From positions 1 to 48,586 of the forward strand of contig RGZI01000004.1 of assembly GCA_010031635.1 (NCBI GenBank): a stretch of 48,586 bases of DNA, read 5' to 3'. Position numbers and translations under genes: made by a program. The notes beneath the pieces are model-generated. The model saw only the letters and a program-made list of their open reading frames with translations, searched no databases and had not been told where the DNA came from. The stretch is from Actinomycetota bacterium. GTDB lineage: Bacteria; Actinomycetota; Actinomycetes; Nanopelagicales; Nanopelagicaceae. Shown here piece by piece: positions 37,486 to 45,119 of the stretch (the first letter of the stretch is position 1; every line of letters begins with the position of its first letter).

Positions 37486-38981
37486 TTTGTGGACCTAGCG
37501 GACCTAATGGCATTTTTTAATTCCACTCTGTCATCAAATGGATAAATTTTTCCCATAATCTCTTGACCAGTTTCATGGCCCTTGCCGAGTATTAACACAC
37601 AATCATTTTGTGATGCATGACCTACTGCTAATTTAATTGCTTCTCGCCTATCAACGATTACAAAATGATTCTCTTTTAGTTCAATGCCTTGATGCATCTG
37701 AATAAGAATTGAAAGGGGATCTTCACTTCTTGGATTATCACTTGTAAAGATCGCTATATCCGCACCTGAAATTAAAGAGTTACCCATTAGCGAGCGTTTT
37801 GTAGTATCCCTGTCTCCACCACACCCTAGTACAGCAATTATTTTTCCTTTTGTAGTTCCCCGAACCGCTTTGAGGGCCGCAGTTACTGCATCTGGAGTAT
37901 GCGCATAATCAACTATTGCAGAGAAGGTTTGGCCAAGATCAATTGATTCCATTCTTCCTGGTGCGCCTCTTGCCGTGTTAAGTGCATCAGCTGCAGCCAA
38001 TGGATCGATTCCACTTTCTACGGCAAGAGCAAGTGCCATCAATAGATTGGCACCGTTGTAATCTCCAATTAATGGACTCTCAATTGAAAGCAAAATACCG
38101 CCAGGCCCGGTGATAGTAAGTTGAACTTTAGAGTTATTTGAAGAAGTTTCGATAATTTTCCAATTGGCTTGATCATTATGTGTAGAGACTGAAATTTTTT
38201 CAATTTCGGTCTCATCAAATAAACGTTTTCCCCAAGGATCGTCAACATTTATAATCGCTTTTTCAGCAAAACCAAATTTAAATAACCGACTTTTTGCTTG
38301 ATAATAATCTTCCATATTTTTATGGAAATCTAAATGGTCTTGACTCAAGTTCGTAAAAGCCACAACTGAAAATTTACTTCCATCAACTCTATTTAGAGCT
38401 AAGGCATGACTAGAGACTTCCATCACCACATTTAAATTATGTCTTTCTCTCATAATGGCAAATGTTGATTGTAATTCAGGAGCTTCGGGAGTCGTTCGTA
38501 TTGTTGGAAAAACTTCATCGCCAATCCGGGTTTCAACAGTGCCGATCAATCCAGAAGTTCTGTTGTTAAACTCCCAAATTTGTTGCAATAGATAAGAAGT
38601 TGTCGTTTTGCCGTTTGTTCCAGTTATTCCAATTACATTTATAGCACTGGAGGGGTTTCTATAGAATTTATCAGCAATTATTCCTAGCCAAAATCTTGGA
38701 TTTTCTACACGAATGACTGGTACCTGAGTTTTGATTTCCACTGACGAGTCGGTAAGTACAGCGACTGCTCCATTTGCGACTGCCGATTTAACAAATTCGG
38801 CTCCATGTACTTTTAACCCTGGAAGCGCTACAAATAAATCCCCTGCAATAACATCATTTGAATCTAGCGTGAGTCCTTGTATCATCAGATCCTTATTTAC
38901 TGATGACGCTTCTGAAGATCCAATTAAGTTTGCGATTTCACTCAAAGTAAGTGAATACTCTAAAAGCAAATTTGATCGCAT
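37482..38981 (-). CDS. murE: UDP-N-acetylmuramoyl-tripeptide synthetase (meso-DAP type)
   Basis: Adds the third stem residue. 499 aa. The ATP loop is GITGTNGKTTTSYLL and the substrate motif is DNPR in FTSDNPRSEDPL, the signature of meso-diaminopimelate-adding MurE, so the cell wall is predicted to be DAP-type. N-terminal DSNDVIAGDLFVALPGLKVHG is typical. I chose ATG 38981, 8 nt after the ftsI stop, rather than the overlapping TTG at 38993. Confidence 0.96.
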   Translation of the reverse strand: MRSNLLLEYSLTLSEIANLIGSSEASSVNKDLMIQGLTLDSNDVIAGDLFVALPGLKVHGAEFVKSAVANGAVAVLTDSSVEIKTQVPVIRVENPRFWLGIIADKFYRNPSSAINVIGITGTNGKTTTSYLLQQIWEFNNRTSGLIGTVETRIGDEVFPTIRTTPEAPELQSTFAIMRERHNLNVVMEVSSHALALNRVDGSKFSVVAFTNLSQDHLDFHKNMEDYYQAKSRLFKFGFAEKAIINVDDPWGKRLFDETEIEKISVSTHNDQANWKIIETSSNNSKVQLTITGPGGILLSIESPLIGDYNGANLLMALALAVESGIDPLAAADALNTARGAPGRMESIDLGQTFSAIVDYAHTPDAVTAALKAVRGTTKGKIIAVLGCGGDRDTTKRSLMGNSLISGADIAIFTSDNPRSEDPLSILIQMHQGIELKENHFVIVDRREAIKLAVGHASQNDCVLILGKGHETGQEIMGKIYPFDDRVELKNAIRSARSTK

Positions 38982-38989
38982 CTTAAATC

Positions 38990-40789
38990 TCAATTCCTGA
39001 CTGATGCCGCAGCAGTAATTTTTTCTTGCTTTTTTAAAGTTGCTGCATCTAATGGAAATGGTTCATTTGTATTGCCTGTAGGTGCTACCTGATAACTCTT
39101 AAGAGCGTAAGACATGACTTCTTTGAATATTGGACCACCCAGAAACCCACCCCAGTGCATTCCCTTTGGGTCTTGAATAGTTACGCTCATAACAAAACGT
39201 GGCTTATCTGCCGGTGCAAATCCAATAAATGAAGCGGTGTAACCACTGTAGCAACGGCACTTGTCATTAAATCTACTTGCAGTTCCAGTCTTTCCGGCGA
39301 CTCTATACCCTGGAATCTGAGCACTCGGAGCAGTTCCACCTTCAGCAACAACACTCTCCATCATCAAACTTAAAGTGGTCGCAACATCTTTATCAATTAC
39401 TCTCACACCAGAATCATTTATCTTCGGTGTGTAATGACCATTTTGATTACTAGTTCCAGCAACGATATGAGGAGCGGCGCGAACTCCACCATTTGCAATC
39501 GTTGCAAAAACGCTTGTCGCTTGAATGGTGGTAAGTGAATAACCTTGCCCGAATGCCACAGTTGGTGCGGTAGATCTTGACCATTTGTTTACTGGACTAA
39601 AAATTCCAGGACTTTCTCCGGGTAATCCCATATTTAACTGTTGTCCTATGCCAAATTTAGTTAGATATGAGTAAAGAGTGTCTTCGCTCATCTTTTCGCC
39701 GATTTGAATTGTTCCAACGTTACTGGATTTAGCTAAAATTCCAGTAGAAGTTAATTTCCATATGGGATGTGATTCGTGATCGTGAAAAATTCGATCGGCC
39801 CTTTTTATTGTGTAAGGGATTGTGAAGAGTGTGGTGGGATTAATAACTTTTTCTTGAAGTGCAGCGGCAAATGTCATGACTTTTCCAGTTGAACCTGGCT
39901 CATATGCTTCTTGTACGGCTGGGATCTGCAACAGATTTGATTTAGTCACATTAAATTTATTTGGGTCAAAGGTAGGTGCAGTAGCTAATGCCAAAATTTC
40001 GCCAGTTGCTGGATCCATTACAACCGCTGTGATCGATTGCGCACGAGTGCTTTTGGCGACACTTGCTATTGCATTCTCAGTAATCCATTGTAAATCTCTA
40101 TCAATAGTTAACCGAATATTTGTGCCAGCTTTTGCCGGTATTAAAGATTGTCGTGCTGATGGGATTGATGGTCCTTTGCCACTTGCATAAGTTAAAACTC
40201 CATCAGTTCCAGTTAGAACAGAGTTCATCGAAGCTTCAATACCGCCGCCACCAACGCCTTCAGAATTTACAAATCCCAAAGTATTTGCCGAGAGAGTTTT
40301 GCCTGGATAATCTCGTTTAAATCCACGTTGGGTAAAAAATCCGCCAATCCGTTCTGACATTGGCTTGCCTGAGTTGTTCAGAGCAATGACTTCTTTAATC
40401 TTTATCCATTGTGCTGGAGTAATATCTTTTGCCACATAGACAAATTTTCTGGTACCAGTTAATCTACTTTGGATTGCGCTAGTAGATGCATTGATAATTG
40501 GTGCTACTAACTTTGAGGTCACTCTAGGGTCTCCAATTAAATTTTGATCAACAACCAGATCTAACGCATCGATGCTGCGTGCCAAGACATTTCCATTACG
40601 ATCTATTATCTCACCGCGTGGAGCTGGCAAATCTACAGTTTGATTTAATTCACTCGCAGCTTGCTGGGCTCGCCCTTGTGCATTTACTGCTTGAACATCA
40701 ACTAATCTAACAAAAAAAGATAGGAAGATAATAAGTACTAAGAAAAATGAGATTCGCAATCTGCCTTGGGCCATACGCAGCGGACTCAT
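38990..40789 (-). CDS. ftsI: penicillin-binding protein, septal transpeptidase FtsI
   Basis: Class B PBP that crosslinks septal peptidoglycan with FtsW. 599 aa. An N-terminal membrane anchor (about residues 12-30) is followed by a dimerisation/pedestal domain starting at APRGEIIDRNGNVLARS. The transpeptidase domain contains the nucleophile Ser300 in PGSTGKV, SSN in AKSSNVGT and the KTG triad at 500-502 (VAGKTGTASRF). No PASTA domain is evident. ATG overlaps the ftsL-like stop by 4 nt. Confidence 0.97.
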   Translation of the reverse strand: MSPLRMAQGRLRISFFLVLIIFLSFFVRLVDVQAVNAQGRAQQAASELNQTVDLPAPRGEIIDRNGNVLARSIDALDLVVDQNLIGDPRVTSKLVAPIINASTSAIQSRLTGTRKFVYVAKDITPAQWIKIKEVIALNNSGKPMSERIGGFFTQRGFKRDYPGKTLSANTLGFVNSEGVGGGGIEASMNSVLTGTDGVLTYASGKGPSIPSARQSLIPAKAGTNIRLTIDRDLQWITENAIASVAKSTRAQSITAVVMDPATGEILALATAPTFDPNKFNVTKSNLLQIPAVQEAYEPGSTGKVMTFAAALQEKVINPTTLFTIPYTIKRADRIFHDHESHPIWKLTSTGILAKSSNVGTIQIGEKMSEDTLYSYLTKFGIGQQLNMGLPGESPGIFSPVNKWSRSTAPTVAFGQGYSLTTIQATSVFATIANGGVRAAPHIVAGTSNQNGHYTPKINDSGVRVIDKDVATTLSLMMESVVAEGGTAPSAQIPGYRVAGKTGTASRFNDKCRCYSGYTASFIGFAPADKPRFVMSVTIQDPKGMHWGGFLGGPIFKEVMSYALKSYQVAPTGNTNEPFPLDAATLKKQEKITAAASVRN

Positions 40790-41232
40790 TCCTTCGCTCC
40801 TTTATCTTTGGCAACAACTTCTTCTACTTTCGGTTGATTTAAGATTAAGAAATCAGGGGTGCCACTCGGAACCATCCCCAGGAGTCGTGCCTTTTTTGCT
40901 AAGGATTCTGGTGATGAGATGCGTGCTAAATTTTGAGAATTTGCTTCTTCAAGGTCAGCTAAGTGAATTGCTTCAAACTTAAGTCGGTGTAACTTGATGG
41001 AATCTTGATTAAGAGCCAAATTAAGACCCATGACAGCAACTAATGCAAAAATCATGGCTCCAAAAATTATTGAATTAAATGCTACTTTTGTTACGGACCT
41101 TCCTTCGCTTGGTCGCAGATCAGCAACTAGGCGTAAAACAGGATCTGGCAATCTATGTAGGCGAGGAATGGAATTTATTGAATTAGCTGAAATTTTTCGC
41201 GCAGGTGAACTTTTAAGAGCGGTTATCGCCAT
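40786..41232 (-). CDS. ftsL: FtsL-like bitopic divisome protein
   Basis: 148-aa protein with a basic N-terminal cytoplasmic tail of about 49 residues, one membrane helix (about 50-73) and a short extracytoplasmic helix predicted to be coiled coil (KLHRLKFEAIHLADLEEANS). The LARISSPESLAKKARLLGMVPS stretch resembles the end of FtsL/DivIC-type proteins. Sequence identity to FtsL is always low; assignment rests on topology and on its place between rsmH and ftsI. ATG 41232 overlaps the rsmH stop by one base. Confidence 0.8.
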   Translation of the reverse strand: MAITALKSSPARKISANSINSIPRLHRLPDPVLRLVADLRPSEGRSVTKVAFNSIIFGAMIFALVAVMGLNLALNQDSIKLHRLKFEAIHLADLEEANSQNLARISSPESLAKKARLLGMVPSGTPDFLILNQPKVEEVVAKDKGAKE

Positions 41233-42173
41233 TAGGCAGCCACTCCCCCCACTTTTTCAATTGCGCGTAAACGCACTGAAGTGGCACGCGGATTTTCGGA
41301 AATTTCAACCTCTGATGCACTCTCGCTCTGTCTGGTTAGTAAGCGATAGTCGGCTGGCGTTGGCTCAATTGGCAATCCATGTGGGACAGATGATGTTGAA
41401 ACTGCAGTAAAGGCACGTTTCACAATTCGGTCTTCTAACGAGTGGTAGGAAAGCACAACCATTCGGCCGTTTTGATTTAGGATATTTAATGCTGCTGGAA
41501 TTGCTCTTTCAAGTATCGAAATCTCATCATTAATAAATATCCGCAATGCTTGGAATGTGCGTTTAGCGGGATGTCCACCAGTTCTGCGAGTTGCAGCAGG
41601 GATACTTTCGCGAACTACTTCAGCCAAGCGACTGGAATTTGTAAATAATTCAACTTCGCGTTCTTTAATGATGCGATCTGCAATTCGAGATGCAAATCGT
41701 TCTTCACCATACTCGCGAAAGATTCGTGCTAACTCTTTTCCGCCAAATGTATTTATAACTTCAGCAGCTGTAATTCCATCTGTAGAATCCATCCGCATAT
41801 CAAGTGGTGCATCCTGTGCGTAAGAAAATCCACGCTCCGGCTCATCAAGTTGCATTGATGAGACTCCTAAATCAAAAAGAATTCCATCAACTCCGCTGTA
41901 TCCAGCAGCAGCGATAACTTGTGGCATCTGATCATAAATAGCGTGGATTAATGTGATACGCCCATCAAATTTCGCTAATCGAGTTTTAGCATGATCAATT
42001 GCGGTTAGATCGCGATCAATTCCAATAAGATGAATATTTGGAAAGTGAGTTAGTAATTCAAATGAATGACCGCCAGCACCGAGAGTTGCATCTACAACTA
42101 ATGCATTATTTTTCGTTAGCGCAGGGGAAAGTAGCGCAAGTGATCGCTCAAGTAATACTGGCTGATGTAACAC
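41232..42173 (-). CDS. rsmH: 16S rRNA (cytosine1402-N4)-methyltransferase
   Basis: SAM-dependent methyltransferase (MraW) modifying C1402 of 16S rRNA in the decoding centre. 313 aa. N-terminal HQPVLLERSLALL, the SAM loop VVDATLGAGGHSFELL, GILFDLGVSSMQLDEPERGFS and the C-terminal HPAKRTFQALRIFIND and LSYHSLEDRIVKRAF are all present. Start GTG 42173 is preceded by GGGGAG 4 nt away. It is separated from mraZ by 153 nt holding a structured element. Confidence 0.98.
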   Translation of the reverse strand: MLHQPVLLERSLALLSPALTKNNALVVDATLGAGGHSFELLTHFPNIHLIGIDRDLTAIDHAKTRLAKFDGRITLIHAIYDQMPQVIAAAGYSGVDGILFDLGVSSMQLDEPERGFSYAQDAPLDMRMDSTDGITAAEVINTFGGKELARIFREYGEERFASRIADRIIKEREVELFTNSSRLAEVVRESIPAATRRTGGHPAKRTFQALRIFINDEISILERAIPAALNILNQNGRMVVLSYHSLEDRIVKRAFTAVSTSSVPHGLPIEPTPADYRLLTRQSESASEVEISENPRATSVRLRAIEKVGGVAA

Positions 42174-42224
42174 TTCACTCCCCTCTTTCTGGTCTTACTT
42201 TCTTTCTAAAACTCCCTTGATTCG

Positions 42225-42330
42225 CTAGCTCGAAACTTTGGACACCGCCGCCGGACGGATTGATCGGCGCCGGGGAAGGGGCGTCGATGCGCTATAGCTA
42301 GCCGCGGCAGTGACCGAAGTTTCGAGTTAG
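42225..42330. ncRNA. structured element in the mraZ-rsmH gap (mraW-motif candidate)
   Basis: A 106-nt GC-rich island in AT-rich surroundings. An outer 17-position stem pairs 42225-42241 with 42314-42330. An inner 9-position helix pairs 42243-42251 with 42304-42312. An apical 9-position hairpin pairs 42263-42271 with 42280-42288. It lies where the actinobacterial mraW RNA motif (a published 5' UTR motif of mraW operons) would be expected; I cannot verify a match. Read as plus-strand RNA there are three G-U wobbles and one A-C mismatch; as minus-strand RNA one G-U and three A-C, so strand is uncertain. One arm overlaps the mraZ stop codon. Confidence 0.65.
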
Positions 42331-42758
42331 AAAAATCCTGGGAATACCTCCTCAGATACATCTGCGAAGCCCTTTTCGCGATCTGCGAGGTAGGACTCCC
42401 AAGCGGTTGCATCCCAAATCTCAACGCGAGTATTTGCGCCAATTACGACGCACTCTTTGTTGAGGTCGGCATAGGTACGTAGAGACGGGGGAATCGTCAC
42501 TCGACCTTGCTTATCGGGAATCTCGTCATGTGCTCCGGCAAACATCACGCGCATGTAATCGCGCGCAGATTTAGCGGTAACTGGGGCTTGGCCCATTGCT
42601 TGAGTTAGTGAGGCAAACTCTTTTGCGGGCCATACATAAAGGCACCGTTCTTGGCCTTTGGTAATAACTAGGCCGGCAGCTAATTCATCGCGGAAACGGG
42701 CCGGAAGGATTACCCGCCCTTTTTCATCGAGACGGGGTTGGTAAGTACCAAGAAACAC
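42327..42758 (-). CDS. mraZ: transcriptional regulator MraZ
   Basis: AbrB-fold DNA-binding protein that represses the dcw operon from its first gene. 143 aa, the normal length, with two tandem SpoVT/AbrB domains: [22 protein letters not shown] near the N terminus and [20 protein letters not shown] near residue 80. I chose GTG 42758 ([10 protein letters not shown]) since AAGGGG lies 6 nt upstream and MraZ proteins begin this way; a GTG 18 nt further upstream was rejected. Its probable operator lies just upstream. Confidence 0.96.
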   Translation of the reverse strand: MFLGTYQPRLDEKGRVILPARFRDELAAGLVITKGQERCLYVWPAKEFASLTQAMGQAPVTAKSARDYMRVMFAGAHDEIPDKQGRVTIPPSLRTYADLNKECVVIGANTRVEIWDATAWESYLADREKGFADVSEEVFPGFF

Positions 42759-42833
42759 TTGAAACCCCTTCCCCACTTTTAAAACTTTTTACGCCAGAAC
42801 ACCTGGTCTTGAACTCAGCTATTGGCGTTAATC

Positions 42834-42909
42834 CCCCACTTTACTCCACTTATCTCCACTGTCAACCACCTTCCCCCCTTAATCTCCCCTTTTCACCCCA
42901 CCCCTCCAA
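42834..42909. repeat. 10-bp-phased GTGGAG-type box array (MraZ operator)
   Basis: Every 10 bp from 42834 the plus strand repeats a CTCCAC-like hexamer: CCCCAC, CTCCAC, CTCCAC, AACCAC, CCCCCT, CTCCCC, CACCCC, CTCCAA. On the minus strand the best copies read GTGGGG and GTGGAG. MraZ proteins bind direct TGGGN-type repeats separated by 5 nt, that is a 10-bp period, so the first three or four copies fit a MraZ operator lying over the -10 and spacer. The upstream copies are degenerate. Confidence 0.72.
42838..42865 (-). promoter_or_regulatory. mraZ (dcw operon) promoter
   Basis: On the minus strand a perfect -35 TTGACA (42865-42860), a 16-nt spacer and a -10 TAAAGT (42843-42838). Transcription would start near 42831, giving a leader of about 70 nt. 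This is the best sigma-A-type promoter I can see in the window and precedes 17 co-directional genes. Confidence 0.65.
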
Positions 42910-42916
42910 CAGGTCA

Positions 42917-42940
42917 TCTGGCCGACCTGGCCGATCTGGC
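42917..42940 (+). repeat. 9-bp direct repeats between the divergent mraZ and flavin reductase genes
   Basis: Two complete copies of a 9-mer ending CTGGCCGA followed by a partial third (CTGGC). It lies about 50 nt before the flavin reductase start and could be a binding site or neutral repeat; no regulator is identified. Confidence 0.5.
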
Positions 42941-42974
42941 ACTTATTGAATTCGTGCCCGAACCGCCTTGCCCC

Positions 42975-42980
42975 TACCGT
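42975..42980 (+). promoter_or_regulatory. possible leaderless -10 of the flavin reductase gene
   Basis: TACCGT ends six bases before the ATG at 42987. With an AGGA only one base from the ATG, no usable ribosome site exists, so a leaderless transcript beginning at or near the ATG is plausible. No clear -35. Confidence 0.35.
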
Positions 42981-42986
42981 TAGGAC

Positions 42987-43475
42987 ATGGCCAAAAATCT
43001 TGATCCGAAGAGTTTCCGTGCCCTCATGAGTGGCTGGATAACTGGGATTGCATTAGTGACCACTAAAGATGAAACAACTGGGCGAAATATCGGAATTGTC
43101 TGCAACTCTCTAACTTCGGTTTCGCTGGATCCACTTTTAATTTCTTGGTGCGTCGACAAAAAAGTTAAATCATTTCCAGATTGGGAAAATGCAAAACAAT
43201 GGAATGTGCATATTTTGGCCGCGGGCCAAGAGGATTTAGTAAAGCGATTCACCGCTCCAGTTGCAGACCGTTTTGACGGTCTAGATATTTCTTTTACAGA
43301 TTATGGAATACCGATTTTGCCAAATGTCGAGACTTATTTCACTTGCAATACTTTTGCCAAGCATGAAGCTGGTGATCACTTAATTTTAATTGGCGAAGTA
43401 ATCGATTATCAAGATTCTATTACTCAGCCATTGACATTTTTCCGCGGTAAATTCTTACCCGGCCCACATGCTTAA
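42987..43475 (+). CDS. flavin reductase-like FMN-binding protein
   Basis: 162-aa protein of the flavin reductase (FMN-binding split barrel) family, which reduces FMN or FAD with NAD(P)H and often supplies a monooxygenase. N-terminal RALMSGWITGIALVTT and the flavin-contact region GIVCNSLTSVSLDPLLISWC are characteristic, as is the C-terminal AGDHLILIGEVIDYQ. No monooxygenase gene is nearby, so the acceptor is unknown. It is monocistronic, divergent from mraZ and convergent with DUF3040; its stop is 10 nt from the opposing stop with no terminator hairpin seen. Confidence 0.9.
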   Translation: MAKNLDPKSFRALMSGWITGIALVTTKDETTGRNIGIVCNSLTSVSLDPLLISWCVDKKVKSFPDWENAKQWNVHILAAGQEDLVKRFTAPVADRFDGLDISFTDYGIPILPNVETYFTCNTFAKHEAGDHLILIGEVIDYQDSITQPLTFFRGKFLPGPHA

Positions 43476-43485
43476 TTAATCTGAG

Positions 43486-43863
43486 CTAATAACCTGAATT
43501 ATTATCGCCGAATTGCCGCTTTTCCCATCGTTGTTCAAGTTTTGACATCCAAGATGATTTAGCGCCTTTGATTTTTCTGCCTCTAATACCGTCATTCATC
43601 GACGGCTGGCGAAAGCCAGTTATTAAGCGATAAATTCCAAATAATGAAATAACAAAACCAAGTACTCCTACCGGAATTGTTTGTGATATCAATCCGCCAA
43701 ACAATGTTGCAAAACCAATTAATAGCAATGAAAGATTTAGCAAAGTTGAACGTGATGTGCGGGTGCGCGCTCCAGTTAAAGTTGAAACTAAACGTGGATC
43801 ATCTTTGGCTAACTGCTCCTCCATTTGCGCAAGCAAGCGCTCTTCATGCTCTGATAGTGGCAT
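43486..43863 (-). CDS. DUF3040 membrane protein
   Basis: 125 aa, an actinobacterial family of unknown function often located between mraZ and dinB. The N-terminal MPLSEHEERLLAQMEEQLAK is the diagnostic stretch, followed by LVSTL and two hydrophobic helices (about residues 42-60 and 64-82) and a basic C-terminal tail. I chose ATG 43863 because GGGAAG lies 6 nt upstream and the family begins at MPLSEHE; the TTG at 43893 was rejected. A TATGAT -10-like hexamer lies at 43907-43902. Confidence 0.92.
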   Translation of the reverse strand: MPLSEHEERLLAQMEEQLAKDDPRLVSTLTGARTRTSRSTLLNLSLLLIGFATLFGGLISQTIPVGVLGFVISLFGIYRLITGFRQPSMNDGIRGRKIKGAKSSWMSKLEQRWEKRQFGDNNSGY

Positions 43864-43901
43864 CTCACGCTTCCCTTCCAACAATTCGCTCAACTACCAA
43901 A

Positions 43902-43907
43902 ATCATA
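43902..43907 (-). promoter_or_regulatory. candidate -10 for the DUF3040 gene
   Basis: TATGAT on the minus strand in the 49-nt gap after dinB, about 38 nt before the DUF3040 ATG. No matching -35 is visible, so this is a weak call. Confidence 0.3.
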
Positions 43908-43912
43908 GTAGG

Positions 43913-45118
43913 TCAACCTGAGCCCGGCAGATCTGGGGGCTCCAGGAGTCTGGCCGGAGCTACCGCTTCGCCTCCAAAACGATCTCGAACAGCATCAATA
44001 GCCGCCTCCACCTCACTCCAACCTTTGTCGCGGGCCCCTAATTCCGGCTGGGCGGCTAGCGGCTGGCCAGTTAATGCCACCAACCCCTCCAGCCTGATGC
44101 CGATCAATCGCACTCTGGCCCGTTCCAAATTTAAGGCCAGATAGAGCGCCTTTGCTTGGCTATAAATCTCTTGTGTCGCGCTGATCGGCAAAGGCAAAGT
44201 TTTGCTTCGAGTAATTGTGGTGAAATCTCCAAAACGTACCTTTATAGAAATTGTTCGCGCCATAAATTGCTCATCACGCAATCTTCGGGTTGCCCGATCG
44301 GTCACGCGCAACAACTCTCCTAAGATTTCTTCTTGATTATCTAAGTCGCTAGAAAATGTTTCTTCTGCACCAATACTTTTTTCCGGTTCATTTAAAACTA
44401 TCGATCGATAATCGCGTGCCCAGGCCAATTCATAAATAGTTGCACCGGCGCTCTCACCAACAGCTCTGATTAAAGTAGCGCGTGAAGTATTTGCTATATC
44501 GCCAATAGTTTTTAATCCCAACTTGCTTAAGATTTCTCCAGTTTTCTCGCCCACTCCCCATAATTCATTTATTGGAAGTGGATGCAAAAAGGTAAGTGTT
44601 CGATCTGGTGGTATCTCTAACATTCCATTTGGTTTACATCTACTTGATGCTAATTTTGCAATCAATTTAGTACTGGCAATTCCGACCGAACAAGTAATTC
44701 CTTCTTGGCTTTCAACTTTTTGGCGAATGGCAGATCCAATCTCACGTGGTGTGCCAAGTAAGCGTTTGGCTCCAGCGACATCTAGGAATGCTTCATCTAC
44801 CGATATTGGCTCTACTAAGGGTGTGAAGTTTCTAAAAATCTCCATAACTTTTTCAGATACCTCGCTGTATCTGCGCATATCTGGTTCAACAAAAATCGCA
44901 TGAGGAGCTAACCGCCTGGCTTGCCCAATAGGCATAGCAGCTCTAATTCCGAATTTTCGGGCCGCATAATTTGCTGAAGTAACAACAGATCGTGGCCCTG
45001 TTCCGACGACAACAACTTTTCCACGCAACTCTGGGTTATCTCGTTCAGCAACAGATGCAAAAAATGCATCCATATCAATATGCAAAATTGTCGCCTGTTC
45101 GGCTTTTATTTCTTCCAT
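43913..45118 (-). CDS. dinB: DNA polymerase IV (Y-family translesion polymerase)
   Basis: Error-prone Y-family polymerase for lesion bypass, 401 aa. The palm has the metal-binding Asp15 in LHIDMDAFFASV and Asp108-Glu109 in PISVDEAFLDV; SANYAARKFGIRAAMPI is the finger region. A helix-hairpin-helix (WGVGEKTGEILSKLGLKTIGDI) leads to the little-finger domain. No obvious beta-clamp motif is seen at the C terminus. ATG 45118 lies one base after the dnaE2 stop, so the two translesion polymerases are co-translated. Confidence 0.97.
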   Translation of the reverse strand: MEEIKAEQATILHIDMDAFFASVAERDNPELRGKVVVVGTGPRSVVTSANYAARKFGIRAAMPIGQARRLAPHAIFVEPDMRRYSEVSEKVMEIFRNFTPLVEPISVDEAFLDVAGAKRLLGTPREIGSAIRQKVESQEGITCSVGIASTKLIAKLASSRCKPNGMLEIPPDRTLTFLHPLPINELWGVGEKTGEILSKLGLKTIGDIANTSRATLIRAVGESAGATIYELAWARDYRSIVLNEPEKSIGAEETFSSDLDNQEEILGELLRVTDRATRRLRDEQFMARTISIKVRFGDFTTITRSKTLPLPISATQEIYSQAKALYLALNLERARVRLIGIRLEGLVALTGQPLAAQPELGARDKGWSEVEAAIDAVRDRFGGEAVAPARLLEPPDLPGSG

Positions 45119-45119
45119 A

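Noticed and set aside
43475-43486. Bidirectional terminator between the flavin reductase and DUF3040 genes
   Set aside because: Only 10 nt separate the two stops, and I see AT-rich sequence but no stable hairpin.
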